Source: Pandoraea anhela
GTDB lineage: Bacteria; Pseudomonadota; Gammaproteobacteria; Burkholderiales; Burkholderiaceae
Length of the DNA stretch: 64,000 nucleotides
Reading direction: 5' to 3'
Assembly: GCF_902459655.1 (NCBI RefSeq)
Contig: NZ_CABPSB010000005.1
Location: 186,001 to 250,000 of the forward strand
Below, piece by piece: positions 19,105 to 28,871 of the stretch; the first letter of the stretch is position 1, and each line of letters opens with the position of its first letter. Made by a program: the position numbers and the translations under genes. Below the pieces are notes generated by a model that saw only the letters and a list, made by a program, of their open reading frames with translations, was not told the origin of the DNA and did no database searches.

Positions 19105-19726
19105 TATGAATATAATTTGTCCAACAGAGATGGCGGTAGCGGGAATCATGCCAAATCCCCACCTCTGTCGGGTGCATACCCCAAAACGGTATTTTACTTG
19201 CACCCCGGGCAGGCTGCTCGTCCGGTGACCCTGGAGCAGCGAGCGCACGCACGTCACGCAGCGTCGGCAGGAAGTGGGCCCATAGGCCGCTTCGGTCGCA
19301 GCGCGCGGGACGCGGATAGAGTTGGTGGTTATAGAATTTTTTGGCGATCAGCCCGGGCTCCATTGCCCGAGCTGATCGCTTTGTGAATATCGTTCGCGCA
19401 AAAAGTCGAAGTGAGGCGCCGTCACAAGAAGAATAAGTGTCGGCAGGCGCCCCGAGAAAACGCTGATGAAGTTTCTCGTCCAGTTTCTCTTGGTATGGAC
19501 TGCAAGCCCGAAGTGATCCGCGCCGCGCCGGAGTTTTTCCGGTGGCCCGGCGGATCCGGGTGAGCGCGAAAACGTATTCCTGGCGCCATAGCGTCCGTCG
19601 GCCTCATCGCCCGGACCCCCCGGCAATTCTTCCACTCCCGGCTCGAACCTCGCGTGTTGGATAACTCGAGTGATACGTGCCCGACGCACTGCGCATTGGC
19701 AACTGCGGCGGGTGGGAGTCGTTTAC
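19105..19726 (+). other. Long rluC/rne intergenic region, probable rne leader
   Basis: No credible gene lies here. It separates the divergent rluC and rne genes by 622 bases. AT-rich sequence near 19105-19130 probably holds the rluC promoter. Most of the rest is likely the 5' untranslated leader of rne, which in E. coli is several hundred bases and lets RNase E control its own mRNA. A strong hairpin at 19344-19379 is listed separately. Confidence 0.6.
19344..19379 (+). promoter_or_regulatory. Strong hairpin in the presumed rne leader
   Basis: GCGATCAGC at 19344-19352 pairs exactly with GCTGATCGC at 19371-19379; inside it, CGGGC pairs with GCCCG around a TCCATT loop. The stem is followed by TTTGTG. 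It could be an attenuator, a terminator for an unseen short transcript, or the counterpart of the autoregulatory hairpin of E. coli rne. Confidence 0.6.
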
Positions 19727-22700
19727 ATGAAACGCATGTTGTTCAACGCCACGCAGCAGGAAGAACTGCGCGTGGCAATCGTCGATGGGCAGAAACTCAT
19801 CGACATCGATATCGAGACGGCCGGACGCGAACAGCGTAAAGGCAACATCTACAAGGGTGTCATCACCCGTATCGAACCCTCTCTCGAAGCCTGCTTCGTC
19901 AACTATGGCGAAGGCCGACACGGCTTCCTGCCGTTCAAGGAAGTCGCCCGCGCGTATTTCCGCGAAGGTGCCGATGTGCGCAATGCGCGCATTCAGGACG
20001 CGCTCTCCGAAGGCCAGGAACTCATCGTTCAGGTCGAAAAGGAAGAACGCGGCAACAAGGGCGCAGCCCTCACCACGTTCATCTCGCTGGCCGGCCGCTA
20101 TCTGGTGCTGATGCCGAACAACCCGCGTGGCGGTGGTGTTTCGCGTCGTATCGAAGGCGAAGACCGTCAGGAACTGCGCGAGACGATGGGTCAGCTCGAA
20201 CTGCCGGAAGGCATGAGCATCATCGCCCGCACCGCCGGCATCGGCCGCTCGGCCGAAGAACTCCAGTGGGACCTGAATTACCTGCTGCAACTCTGGCACG
20301 CCATCGAAGGCGCCGCCCACAACATCGAACTGCCGCGCGACTCGGCGCTGATTTATCTCGAGTCGAGCCTCGTCATTCGCGCGATTCGCGACTACTTCCA
20401 GCCGGATATCGGTGAAATCCTCATCGATACCGAAGAAATCTCCGAACAAGCCCGCAACTTCATGCAGGTGGTCATGCCCGATCACCTCAATCGCGTGAAG
20501 CAGTACCGCGACGACGTGCCGCTGTTCTCCCGTTTCCAGATCGAACACCAGATCGAGACGGCCTACTCGCGCCAGGTGCCGCTGCCCTCGGGCGGCGCGA
20601 TCGTGATCGATCACACCGAAGCGCTCGTCTCCATCGACGTCAACTCGGCACGCGCCACCAAGGGCGCCGACATCGAGGAAACCGCCCTGCGCACCAACCT
20701 GGAAGCCGCTGACGAAGTCGCGCGCCAGTTGCGTCTGCGTGACCTCGGCGGTCTGATCGTGATCGACTTCATCGACATGGAGTCGGCCAAGAGCCAGCGT
20801 GAAGTCGAGCAACGTGTCAAGGATGCGCTCAAGCATGACCGCGCCCGCGTGCAGATGGGCAAAATCTCGCGTTTCGGCCTGATGGAACTGTCGCGCCAGC
20901 GTCTGCGTCCGTCGTTGTCGGAAGGCACGCACGTGACGTGCCCGCGTTGCAACGGCACCGGCCACATCCGCGACGCCGAGTCGTCGGCGCTGCAAGTCCT
21001 GCGCATCATCCAGGAAGAGGCGATGAAGGAGCACACGGCAGCGATCCATTGCCAGGTGCCGGTCGAAGTCTCGGCCTTCCTGCTCAACGAAAAGCGTCAG
21101 GAAATCAACAAGATCGAAGCGCGCTTCAAGGTCGGCGTGCTGCTGATCCCGAACAAGCACCTCGAAACGCCGCATTACAAGCTGGAACGCCTGCGCTTCG
21201 ACGATCCGCGTCTGGACGCACCGAAGGCCAGCTACGCGCTCGCAGAAGAAGCCGCTCGCTCGCTGGAAGAAGATCCGGCCGGTTACAGCAAGAAGAAGGA
21301 AGATGCGCGTCCGCGTCAGGAAGCTGCCGTCAAGGGCATCACGCCCGAGCAGCCGGCACCTGCCGCACAGCCGCGCCCGGAACCGGTCGCCGCAGCCACG
21401 CCCGCAGCCGTCGCACCGGCGAGCGGTGGCGGCATCTTCGGTTTCATCAAGCGACTGTTCGGCATCGGCGCTGCGGCGCCTGCGCCGGTGAAGGCCGAGG
21501 AACCGGCCAAGCCGACGGCGCGCCCGCCGCGTGAGCGTCACGAGCGTCCGCATCAACAGAACCGCAATCGCCGTGGCAACGCCCGCGACGACAACAAGTC
21601 GGGCAAGGACACTGCCGGCCAGCCGGTTCGCGAAGGCCGTGGCACGCGTCCGGAACGCGCCGAGCGTGCGGACCGTGGCGAGCGCGCCGAGCGCAATGAA
21701 CGTAATGAGCGCGGTGATCGCCAGGAGCGCAATGAACGTGGCGAACGCGGTGACCGCAACGAACGTCAGGAAGGTCGCGACAAGCGCGAGCGCGATGACG
21801 CCCAGCGCCAGCCGACGCAGGACGTGCGCGTCGAGGAAGGTCGTGAACCGCGCGAAGGCCGTGAACGCGGCAGCCGCCGTGAACGTGGCGAGCGCCGCGA
21901 TCGTCGTCAAGGCGAAGGCGCCGAGGGACAGCAAGCCGCACCGCAACGCGTCGCGCAGGCCGCAGCACTGAACGCCGAGCAGGAACCGCTGGATCAGGAT
22001 CGCCTGACGGCTCAGGTCGAAGGGGCACCGCAAACGGTGGGCGAAGATGGCGAGCAAGGGGGCGAGGAGCGCCGCCGCAGCCGTCGTCGCGGTCGTCGTG
22101 GTGGTCGTCGCGAGCGCGAAGCTGGTGAACAGCCGCTGAATGCCGACGGCGAACACGTCGAAACGGAAGGTGCAGAGGCGGTGGAAGCCTCGGAAAGCAC
22201 GCGCGCCGCGGTAACGGGCGAAGCTGCCGAAGCCGCCAAGCATGTTGAAAACGTCGTAAGCGCTGCGCCGGCCATCCCGGCTACCCCGGCTATCCCTGCC
22301 ACTTCGGATGCTCCGGCCGCGTCGTCGGTAGCCCCCGCCGTGGCGGCAGCCGCTACCCTGGCCCCGGTCGCTCAGGCCGAGCCTACGCCGGTGCGTGCAG
22401 CGCCTGTCGGTGTCCCGGCAGCGCCGATCGCCACGCTGAGCGAAGCCGCGCCTGTCGCAACCCCGGAAGCGCCGTCGCACGTGGTGGCGGAGCCGGTCGC
22501 GCAAGCGCCGCAGGTTGCCATCCCGGTTGCGCCGGTGAACGTCGCGCCGCTGCCGGCTGCGGAAGTCGCCGCAGCACCGGTGGTGCCGCAGGTGAACGCA
22601 CCGCTGCCGGTCGCGGCATCGGCCCCGGCCCAACCGACGGTGCCGGCCGAAGCCCTTGCCGAGATTGCCGCAACGGCAGCCGCGGCAACGACGGCGAGCA

Positions 22701-23179
22701 CGCCGGTCGAGACTGCGCCCGTCGCACAAACGACGCAAGAAGCCGCGAAGCCCGCTCCTGCCGCCCCGGTCGGCGCGGTCGAAATCGTCCAGGCGGCCCA
22801 AGCGGTAGAAATGGTGGAAATGGTGGCAATGGTGGAAACGGCGAAGCCGGCGCAAGCCGCTCCCGAAGCACCGGTTCAGGTGAATACGGCAGCGCCGGTG
22901 GTACCGGAAGCCGCCGCAGCAGCGACGGAAGTCGTGACGCGCGCTGCCGCACCGGTGGCCGTGGCGCCGACGCTCGAGCGTGGTGCGCTGGAGTCGACGC
23001 TGGCAAGCGTCGGGCTGGTCTGGGTCCACACGGATGCCGACAAGCATCGCGCCGCCAAGGAGGCCGCCGCGCAAGCGGCGCCGACCCCGCACGTGCCGCG
23101 CGAGCGCCGTCCTTCGACGCCGCTTAACAGCGGCCCGATGGAGCAAGTGGAAACCCGCTCGGCCAATCACGTTGCCTGA
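19727..23179 (+). CDS. rne: Ribonuclease E
   Basis: Main mRNA-decay endonuclease, 1150 aa. The start is ATG 19727 ([18 protein letters not shown]); the open frame begins 19 codons earlier. The N-terminal half has the S1 domain ([20 protein letters not shown]), the RNase H/DNase I-like catalytic region ([21 protein letters not shown]) and the zinc-link [10 protein letters not shown] near residues 405-414. The C-terminal half is disordered: a Lys/Arg/Glu region from about residue 610 with many ERNERG-like repeats (RNA binding and membrane or degradosome contact), then about 300 residues very rich in Ala, Pro and Val. The last residues around [19 protein letters not shown] are conserved in betaproteobacterial RNase E. 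Confidence 0.97.
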   Translation: MKRMLFNATQQEELRVAIVDGQKLIDIDIETAGREQRKGNIYKGVITRIEPSLEACFVNYGEGRHGFLPFKEVARAYFREGADVRNARIQDALSEGQELIVQVEKEERGNKGAALTTFISLAGRYLVLMPNNPRGGGVSRRIEGEDRQELRETMGQLELPEGMSIIARTAGIGRSAEELQWDLNYLLQLWHAIEGAAHNIELPRDSALIYLESSLVIRAIRDYFQPDIGEILIDTEEISEQARNFMQVVMPDHLNRVKQYRDDVPLFSRFQIEHQIETAYSRQVPLPSGGAIVIDHTEALVSIDVNSARATKGADIEETALRTNLEAADEVARQLRLRDLGGLIVIDFIDMESAKSQREVEQRVKDALKHDRARVQMGKISRFGLMELSRQRLRPSLSEGTHVTCPRCNGTGHIRDAESSALQVLRIIQEEAMKEHTAAIHCQVPVEVSAFLLNEKRQEINKIEARFKVGVLLIPNKHLETPHYKLERLRFDDPRLDAPKASYALAEEAARSLEEDPAGYSKKKEDARPRQEAAVKGITPEQPAPAAQPRPEPVAAATPAAVAPASGGGIFGFIKRLFGIGAAAPAPVKAEEPAKPTARPPRERHERPHQQNRNRRGNARDDNKSGKDTAGQPVREGRGTRPERAERADRGERAERNERNERGDRQERNERGERGDRNERQEGRDKRERDDAQRQPTQDVRVEEGREPREGRERGSRRERGERRDRRQGEGAEGQQAAPQRVAQAAALNAEQEPLDQDRLTAQVEGAPQTVGEDGEQGGEERRRSRRRGRRGGRREREAGEQPLNADGEHVETEGAEAVEASESTRAAVTGEAAEAAKHVENVVSAAPAIPATPAIPATSDAPAASSVAPAVAAAATLAPVAQAEPTPVRAAPVGVPAAPIATLSEAAPVATPEAPSHVVAEPVAQAPQVAIPVAPVNVAPLPAAEVAAAPVVPQVNAPLPVAASAPAQPTVPAEALAEIAATAAAATTASTPVETAPVAQTTQEAAKPAPAAPVGAVEIVQAAQAVEMVEMVAMVETAKPAQAAPEAPVQVNTAAPVVPEAAAAATEVVTRAAAPVAVAPTLERGALESTLASVGLVWVHTDADKHRAAKEAAAQAAPTPHVPRERRPSTPLNSGPMEQVETRSANHVA

Positions 23180-23199
23180 CAGGCTCGCGTGACGTCAGA

Positions 23200-23225
23200 A
23201 AAGGAGGCTTCGGCCTCCTTTTTTG
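23200..23225 (+). terminator. Intrinsic terminator of rne
   Basis: AAGGAGGC and GCCTCCTT form a stem around a TTCG tetraloop, followed by a run of T residues. It lies 20 bases after the rne stop. Confidence 0.92.
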
Positions 23226-23426
23226 CTTTCCGAGGGCGACTTCATACCTGACAACCCCGCGTTGTCCCGACTTGTGCCGCCAGCGCGCGATCCGTATCGT
23301 CTGCCTTTGTACGGGCTTGACGTCTCACCACGAATGCCTCGGTACCGATATCCGACGCCTGAAAGGCTCGCCTCGGCGGCATTTGGACCAATTCGTTAGA
23401 ATGGAGACGCAAGCTAAGGCCCCACC

Positions 23427-24554
23427 ATGACTGAAACGATCATCAGACTCACCGATCTGCGTAGCGACGCGCGTTATGCGACGCACTCGCCGCAGATTCC
23501 CGCACAAGTGCGCGCAGCCACCGGCCATCTCGAAGATACGCTGGCGCGGCCCTTGCACGACCTGCGGATCTCGGTGACGGATCGTTGCAACTTCCGCTGC
23601 GTGTACTGCATGCCGAAGGACGTGTTCGATAAGGACTACGCCTTCCTGCCGCAGTCCTCCCTGCTGTCTTTCGAAGAAATCGAGCGCGCCGCGCGCCTGT
23701 TCGTCGAGCATGGCGTAGAGAAACTGCGTCTGACGGGCGGCGAGCCGTTGCTGCGCAAGCACATCGAACGGTTGATCGAGATGCTGGCCCGGTTGCGCAC
23801 GCCCTCGGGCAAGCCGCTCGACATTACGCTGACGACCAATGGGTCGTTGCTGGCCCGCCGCGCGCAGTCGCTCAAAGACGCCGGACTCACGCGCGTTACC
23901 GTCAGTCTGGACAGCCTCGACGACACGATTTTCCGGCAAATGAACGACGTCGACTTCCCGGTCGCGAAGGTGCTCGAAGGCATCGCGCAGGCGCAGCACG
24001 TCGGCCTCGGCCCGGTCAAAGTCAACATGGTCGTCAAGCGTGGCACCAACGACTCGGATATCGTGCCGATGGCGCGGCACTTCCATGGCAGCGGGGTCGT
24101 CCTGCGCTTCATCGAATACATGGACGTCGGCACGTCGAATGGCTGGCGGATGGACGAAGTGTTGCCGTCGGCCGAGGTCATCGCGCGTTTGCACGACACC
24201 TTGCCGGTCGAGCCGATGGAGCCGAACTACCCCGGTGAAACGGCGCAACGCTGGCAGTATCGCGATGGCGGCGGGGAAGTGGGCGTCATTTCGTCCGTGA
24301 CCCGTGCATTTTGCGGCACTTGTTCGCGTGCCCGATTGTCTACGGAAGGCAAGTTGTACCTGTGTCTGTTCGCCAGTTCGGGTTACGACTTGCGAACGCT
24401 GCTGCGTAATGGCGCGAGCGACGCGCAGATCTCGACCGTCATCGGCGACATCTGGCACGCCCGCGCCGACCGATACTCGGCCTTGCGTACGGCGGCCACC
24501 GGGCTGCCGGAAAACGCACCGCCGAAAGTGGAGATGTCTTACATCGGCGGATGA
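23427..24554 (+). CDS. moaA: GTP 3',8-cyclase (molybdenum cofactor step 1)
   Basis: Radical-SAM enzyme of 375 aa that with MoaC converts GTP to cyclic pyranopterin monophosphate. The SAM cluster ligands are Cys54, Cys58 and Cys61 in [10 protein letters not shown]; the second Fe-S cluster ligands are in [19 protein letters not shown]. The enzyme ends in the required Gly-Gly tail (MSYIGG). The N-terminal about 45 residues precede the usual start of the core but are common in Burkholderiales. It is first in the moaA-mobA-moeA block, with about 200 non-coding bases after the rne terminator to hold its promoter. Confidence 0.96.
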   Translation: MTETIIRLTDLRSDARYATHSPQIPAQVRAATGHLEDTLARPLHDLRISVTDRCNFRCVYCMPKDVFDKDYAFLPQSSLLSFEEIERAARLFVEHGVEKLRLTGGEPLLRKHIERLIEMLARLRTPSGKPLDITLTTNGSLLARRAQSLKDAGLTRVTVSLDSLDDTIFRQMNDVDFPVAKVLEGIAQAQHVGLGPVKVNMVVKRGTNDSDIVPMARHFHGSGVVLRFIEYMDVGTSNGWRMDEVLPSAEVIARLHDTLPVEPMEPNYPGETAQRWQYRDGGGEVGVISSVTRAFCGTCSRARLSTEGKLYLCLFASSGYDLRTLLRNGASDAQISTVIGDIWHARADRYSALRTAATGLPENAPPKVEMSYIGG

Positions 24555-24649
24555 ACGCCGGGGGCGCGTTGCGGTGGCCGATGTCCGGTACAGGCGGCTC
24601 CCCCCGGCCCTGCGCACCGCTCTCGATTTACCGAATGCCTTCTCGACTC

Positions 24650-25570
24650 ATGATTTCTGAAGCCCCGGACGCCGGTCGCGCCCGAGACGCCGTCCCTGTC
24701 CCCGCCTCCTGCTCTGCGCCCTCACGCCTTGAAGGCGTGCGTCCGGCTCGTACGAAGCGTGGCGCACACCGGTTGCGCCGTCTCGTCGCGGCCAGTGTGA
24801 GCGCACTGACCTTGTTGTTGACGGTTTTCGCCCCGACAGCGGCACACGCCGATTGCGATCCGTCCGATCGCAACATCGCCAATCACCTGATGACGTACAG
24901 CGGCCAACTCGGAGAACGCAATCCGCTTCGGCTCGTCCTGCGTCCTACGTCCGGCGGCAAACTCGAGGGTCGTTATGCGAATGCGTCGTCGCAAAGCGAT
25001 ACGCAACTCACCGGTAAGATCGACAACAAATCGCACCTGCATCTGACCGAAGTCGACGCCGGCGGCATGCCCCGCGCGATCTTCGACGGCGAGTTCGCTG
25101 CGGCGGACGATGTCAATCGCCAGCAAGGTGCGTCCTCGGCCTGCGAGGTGATTTCGGGACAGTGGAAGGATCTGCGGAGCGGTCGTACGGTGCCGTTCGA
25201 GCTATCGCTGGCCAGCATCCAGACAGGCAAGATCGATCATCTGTACGCCGTTGCCGGCGCGAACGACGATGAACTCGTCAACCGTGCGGCCACACAGTTC
25301 CGCAAAGGCGTGCTCGACGACCGGCGCGACGTCATCGCACAGTCGATCCGTTACCCGTTGCATGTTTCGCTGCGGGGCAAGACACTGATCCTTCGGAACC
25401 CGAAGTCGCTGCTCGCCCGTTATAACGACATCTTCACCGACGGATTCGTGCGTACCATTGGCGCCGCCGTGCCGCGTCTGATGTTCGCACGCGATCAGGG
25501 CGTGATGCTCGGCGACGGCGCAGTCTGGTTCGACGCGACCGGACGCGTCATCGCCCTGAACTGTCCCTGA
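24650..25570 (+). CDS. Unrecognised exported protein in the molybdenum cofactor block
   Basis: I do not recognise this family. A Sec signal peptide is clear (RLRRLVAASVSALTLLLTV, ending AAHA-DC), so the mature protein of about 240 residues is periplasmic or outer-membrane associated. The mature part has two cysteines (DCDPSD and SACEV) and a glycine/serine-rich beta-strand pattern, including YAVAGANDDELVNRAA. The N-terminus before the signal peptide is long. The start shown is ATG 24650; alternatives are ATG 24551, which overlaps the moaA stop as ATGA, and GTG 24737, which would give a normal-length signal peptide. It lies between moaA and mobA on the same strand, but nothing in it suggests a role in cofactor synthesis. 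Confidence 0.7.
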   Translation: MISEAPDAGRARDAVPVPASCSAPSRLEGVRPARTKRGAHRLRRLVAASVSALTLLLTVFAPTAAHADCDPSDRNIANHLMTYSGQLGERNPLRLVLRPTSGGKLEGRYANASSQSDTQLTGKIDNKSHLHLTEVDAGGMPRAIFDGEFAAADDVNRQQGASSACEVISGQWKDLRSGRTVPFELSLASIQTGKIDHLYAVAGANDDELVNRAATQFRKGVLDDRRDVIAQSIRYPLHVSLRGKTLILRNPKSLLARYNDIFTDGFVRTIGAAVPRLMFARDQGVMLGDGAVWFDATGRVIALNCP

Positions 25571-25604
25571 ACTGTCCCTCAACCGCCAGCCTCCTGTGCC
25601 CTCC

Positions 25605-26288
25605 ATGCCCACCTCGCCCATCCGCCGCAGCGACATCACCGGCCTGATCCTCGCAGGCGGGCGCGGGCAGCGTATGGGCGGACGCGACAAAGGGCTCCAA
25701 CCGTTCGACGGATGCCCACTCGCCGGGCATGCTATCGCGCGCCTGCGGCCGCAGGTGGGGGCGTTGCTCATCAGCGCCAATCGGCATCTCGATGCCTATG
25801 CGGCGCTCGGCGCGACAGTCGTGCGCGACGAGACGCAGGACTTCGCGGGACCGCTGGCGGGCATGTTGGCAGGATTACGTGCCGCATGTACGGAATATGT
25901 CCTTACCGTGCCGTGCGACTCTCCCTATTTGCCCGACGATCTGGGCGTTCGGCTCAGTGCTGCGCTCGATGCCGCGAATGCATCGTCGGCCCCGTCGGCC
26001 CCATCGACCTCTTCGACCTCTTCGACCTCACCCCCCGGCTGCGCCGAGGTGGCCGCACCGCCGCTGGCCGCTTATGCCGCAACGGCTCAGGGTCCGCATC
26101 CGGTGTTCGCTCTTTTGCACCGTTCCCTGGCGGACGACCTCGCCGCCACGCTGCAAGCTGGGGAGCACCGCGTACGAGCGTGGCTGGCGCGCCACAAGGC
26201 CGTACAAGTTAACTTCGGTGACGAGCGTCCGTTTTACAATGTCAACACGCTGGACGACCTCCATACCGACTCGCCGCGCGCCCCCTGA
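25605..26288 (+). CDS. mobA: Molybdenum cofactor guanylyltransferase
   Basis: Nucleotidyltransferase of 227 aa that attaches GMP to molybdopterin, giving the bis-MGD cofactor of DMSO-reductase-family enzymes. The family motif LILAGGRGQRMGGRDKG is at the N-terminus, FAGPLAGMLAGL and VPCDSPYLP in the middle. A short Ser/Pro-rich insert (SSAPSAPSTSSTSST) interrupts the C-terminal half and is not usual. I use the ATG at 25605; a GTG three codons earlier is possible. Its 3' end is 52 bases before moeA. Confidence 0.93.
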   Translation: MPTSPIRRSDITGLILAGGRGQRMGGRDKGLQPFDGCPLAGHAIARLRPQVGALLISANRHLDAYAALGATVVRDETQDFAGPLAGMLAGLRAACTEYVLTVPCDSPYLPDDLGVRLSAALDAANASSAPSAPSTSSTSSTSPPGCAEVAAPPLAAYAATAQGPHPVFALLHRSLADDLAATLQAGEHRVRAWLARHKAVQVNFGDERPFYNVNTLDDLHTDSPRAP

Positions 26289-26340
26289 TATTCCGGGCAC
26301 CGACGCGGCCCGATCCGTCGCCACCGCATTTTTGAGATCC

Positions 26341-27672
26341 ATGCATGTGATGCATGCCCCGCACGTGCCGGATGACGACGCCATACCGATGACAACACTA
26401 GACGACGCCTTGGCCGGCTTGCCGGACTACGACCCTAACCACATGACGGTCGAAGCGGCGCGCGCCGTCATTGCGCGTACCGCAAGTCCTGTATCCGCAA
26501 TCGAACAAGTGGCAGTGCGTAGCGCACTGGGCCGCGTGCTCGGTCGCGACGTCATCTCTCCGCTCGACGTTCCCGCTTTCGAAAATGCCGCGATGGACGG
26601 CTATGCCTTTGCCGGTAGCGCCCTCGCCGCCGGCGGCACGGTGCGCCTGCGTGTGGTGGGTCGCTCGTTCGCCGGGCACCCGTTCGATGGCGTCGCCGCG
26701 GCCGGGGAATGCGTGCGCATCATGACCGGCGCGCTGCTGCCTGCCGGTTGCGATACGGTCATCCCGCAGGAACAGGTGCAACGCGACGACCACACCGAAG
26801 TCATCAGCTTCGAAGCCAGCGCTGTCGCTGCTGGCCGGCACGTACGCCATGTCGGTGAAGATCTGGTGGCCGGCCATCCGGCGCTGCATGCCGGCAAGCG
26901 TTTGCGGCCGGCGGCCCTCGGCCTGCTCGCGTCGCTCGGCATCGCCGAAGTACCGGTGCGCCGCCGCATTCGCGTGGCCTTCTTCTCGACCGGCGACGAA
27001 CTCCGCTCCGTGGGCGAGCCGCTCGCACCGGGCAATCTGTATGACAGCAACCGGTACACGCTTTTCGGCATGTTGCAACGGCTGGGGGTGGACGTACTGG
27101 ATCTGGGCGTCGTGCGCGACGATCCGCAGGCTATTGAAGACACGCTGCGCACCGCATGCCGTGAAGCCGATGCCGTGATTACGTCCGGCGGCGTCTCGGT
27201 CGGTGAAGCCGACTTCACGCGCGAGATGATGACGCGTCTGGGCAACGTCGTGTTCTGGAAGATGGCGATGCGCCCGGGTCGTCCGTTCGCGTTCGGCGAA
27301 CTGGAAAGCCAAGGCAAACGCGCGTTGCTGTTCGGCCTGCCGGGCAATCCTGCCGCCGTGATGGCGTCGTTCTACCATCTCGTGCGCGATGGCCTGTTCG
27401 TTCTCATGGGCGCCGAGCCGCAAGTCACGCCGAGCCTGCCGGTGCCGACGGCAACGGCCATCGCCAAGCGCCCCGGACGCACCGAGTTTCTGCGTGGCAT
27501 TCTGGCCACCGACGCACAGGGCCGCTGGCAAGTGAGCGTCGCCGACGCACAAAGCGCCGGCATTCTGCGCACGATGAGCGAAGCGAACTGCTTCGTGACG
27601 CTGGGCACCGAGCGTGGCGATGTCGCCGCTGGCGAACTGGTCGATGTCATCGCGTTCGACGGGCTGGTCTGA
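26341..27672 (+). CDS. moeA: Molybdopterin molybdenumtransferase
   Basis: Enzyme of 443 aa that inserts molybdate into adenylylated molybdopterin. Family segments in order: AMDGYA near the N-terminus, MTGALLPAGCDTVIPQE, FSTGDEL, SGGVSVGEADF, KMAMRPGRP and FGLPGNPAAVMASF, the last three forming the MoCF-binding domain III. An ATG at 26389 (MTTLDDALAGLPDYDP) is an alternative start that would remove 16 poorly conserved residues; I cannot decide from the ribosome-binding sites. Completes the moaA-mobA-moeA group. Confidence 0.95.
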   Translation: MHVMHAPHVPDDDAIPMTTLDDALAGLPDYDPNHMTVEAARAVIARTASPVSAIEQVAVRSALGRVLGRDVISPLDVPAFENAAMDGYAFAGSALAAGGTVRLRVVGRSFAGHPFDGVAAAGECVRIMTGALLPAGCDTVIPQEQVQRDDHTEVISFEASAVAAGRHVRHVGEDLVAGHPALHAGKRLRPAALGLLASLGIAEVPVRRRIRVAFFSTGDELRSVGEPLAPGNLYDSNRYTLFGMLQRLGVDVLDLGVVRDDPQAIEDTLRTACREADAVITSGGVSVGEADFTREMMTRLGNVVFWKMAMRPGRPFAFGELESQGKRALLFGLPGNPAAVMASFYHLVRDGLFVLMGAEPQVTPSLPVPTATAIAKRPGRTEFLRGILATDAQGRWQVSVADAQSAGILRTMSEANCFVTLGTERGDVAAGELVDVIAFDGLV

Positions 27673-27787
27673 CGCGAACCCGCCTACAAGTTTCATCCGA
27701 AAAAACGAAGCAACGAATCAGCAAAATACCGCCGGCGTCGGCGCTTCGACGACGACGGCACCACACAAGCCGAAAGCACACACGTCA

Positions 27788-28072
27788 ATGACAACGAAAA
27801 AACAGATCACGTACATCAGTCCCGGCCAGACGGCCAAAGCGCTGGTGCTGGTCTACCTCACCTTCAGTATTCCGCTGGTTCTGCTCGCCTTCCTGGCGGC
27901 GTTCATCCGTTACGGCGAACTGCCGGGCCTCGCGATCATTTCCGCGCTGGTGCTCAACGCCATCGTGGGTTTCGTGCTGCTCTGGATTGCCTGCCATCTC
28001 TACAACTGGGTGGCGGTCAAGTTCGGCGGCATTGAAATCGCCTTGAGCGACGCCCCCGAAGAAAAGTACTGA
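27788..28072 (+). CDS. Small membrane protein, DUF-type, downstream of moeA
   Basis: A 94-aa protein with two predicted membrane segments, about residues 18-40 (LVLVYLTFSIPLVLLAFL) and 47-70 (LAIISALVLNAIVGFVLLWIA), and a short charged C-terminus ending DAPEEKY. I do not recognise a function; similar small proteins are annotated as hypothetical in Burkholderiales. The start at ATG 27788 (MTTKKQITYIS) excludes an upstream extension that overlaps moeA. A clear terminator follows, so it is the last gene of the moaA-moeA transcript. Confidence 0.7.
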   Translation: MTTKKQITYISPGQTAKALVLVYLTFSIPLVLLAFLAAFIRYGELPGLAIISALVLNAIVGFVLLWIACHLYNWVAVKFGGIEIALSDAPEEKY

Positions 28073-28093
28073 GCGTCTCGACGACGTCGTTCC

Positions 28094-28144
28094 GGCGGCG
28101 ACTGACGGCGGGTACATTGCACCCGCCGCAGCGCCGCTTTTTCA
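28094..28144 (+). terminator. Intrinsic terminator of the moaA-moeA block
   Basis: A long compound hairpin: outer GGCGGCG with CGCCGC, inner GGCGGGT with ACCCGCC, followed by TTTTTCATTGTTTTC. It lies about 20 bases after the small membrane-protein gene. Confidence 0.85.
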
Positions 28145-28171
28145 TTGTTTTCATTCTCCCCTGCTCACACT

Positions 28172-28669
28172 ATGTCCCTGACCCTGCGTGCTGCGACTGA
28201 CGGCGACGTCAGCGCCATTCACGGCCTGATGCGAGAACTGGCCGTGTTCGAAAAACTGCTGGATATCTTCGAGGCAACGCCTGAGAGCGTGCACGAGGCG
28301 CTGTTCGGCGACACGCCTGCGGCGGAATGTCTGATGGCGGAATGGGAAGGGAAACCGGTCGGCTATGCACTGTACTTCCACAACTTCTCGACTTTCCTCG
28401 GAAGGCGGGGGCTATATCTGGAAGACGTCTATGTGCAGCCGGCGATGCGCGGCCGCGGCGTGGGGCAGGCGCTCCTGCGCCGACTCGCGCGTATCGCGGT
28501 CGAGCGCAAGTGCGGCCGCTTCGAATGGACTGTGCTCGACTGGAATCAACCGGCGATCGACTTTTACACGTCGCAAGGCGCGACGGTATTGCCCGACTGG
28601 CGCGTGGTGCGCATGACGGGCGATGCGCTCACACAGTTTGCGAAGCAGGACGACGTTGGCGCGCAGTGA
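28172..28669 (+). CDS. GNAT family N-acetyltransferase
   Basis: Acetyltransferase of 165 aa. The acetyl-CoA motif V/I-x-x-x-R-G-x-G-x-G/A is seen in VQPAMRGRGVGQALLRRLA (residues about 87-105), and the C-terminal half has WTVLDWNQPAIDFYTSQGA, the alpha-beta signature of the spermidine/diamine-acetyltransferase group. The substrate is unknown. I start at ATG 28172 (MSLTLRAATDGD), nine codons inside the open frame. It stands alone between two terminator-like structures. Confidence 0.85.
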   Translation: MSLTLRAATDGDVSAIHGLMRELAVFEKLLDIFEATPESVHEALFGDTPAAECLMAEWEGKPVGYALYFHNFSTFLGRRGLYLEDVYVQPAMRGRGVGQALLRRLARIAVERKCGRFEWTVLDWNQPAIDFYTSQGATVLPDWRVVRMTGDALTQFAKQDDVGAQ

Positions 28670-28698
28670 GCTTTCGGAAGCCCCCCCTGCATCACGTG

Positions 28699-28775
28699 TT
28701 AGCGTGCGTTTAGCGCACAATTAGGCGTAATTAAGCGTGATTAGTGAGTGATTGGTGCGTGATTGGCGTGCGGTT
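28699..28775. repeat. Degenerate 11-base tandem array between GNAT and rmuC genes
   Basis: Seven or so imperfect units of the form TTAGCGTGATT/TTGGTGCGTGA (for example TTAGCGTGCGT, TTAGCGCACAA, TTAGGCGTAA, TTAAGCGTGA, TTAGTGAGTGA, TTGGTGCGTGA). Function unknown. Confidence 0.7.
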
Positions 28776-28839
28776 GTCGCATTGTTATCGCGCGGTGGAT
28801 GCAGGGGGGGTCAAAGACCCGAACCGCTCCCGACGCGTT

Positions 28840-28865
28840 GGAGGCCCTGACGGCTGCGGGCCTCC
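28840..28865. terminator. GC-rich hairpin beyond rmuC
   Basis: GGAGGCCC at 28840-28847 pairs with GGGCCTCC at 28858-28865. It lies just past the rmuC stop with no T-run, so a terminator call is tentative. Confidence 0.4.
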
Positions 28866-28871
28866 TGACGC

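Noticed and set aside
19604-23170. 1188-codon open frame on the minus strand opposite rne
   Set aside because: It is the antisense reading of a high-GC, repetitive gene. Its composition is Arg/His-rich without any family pattern, while rne is unmistakable on the other strand.
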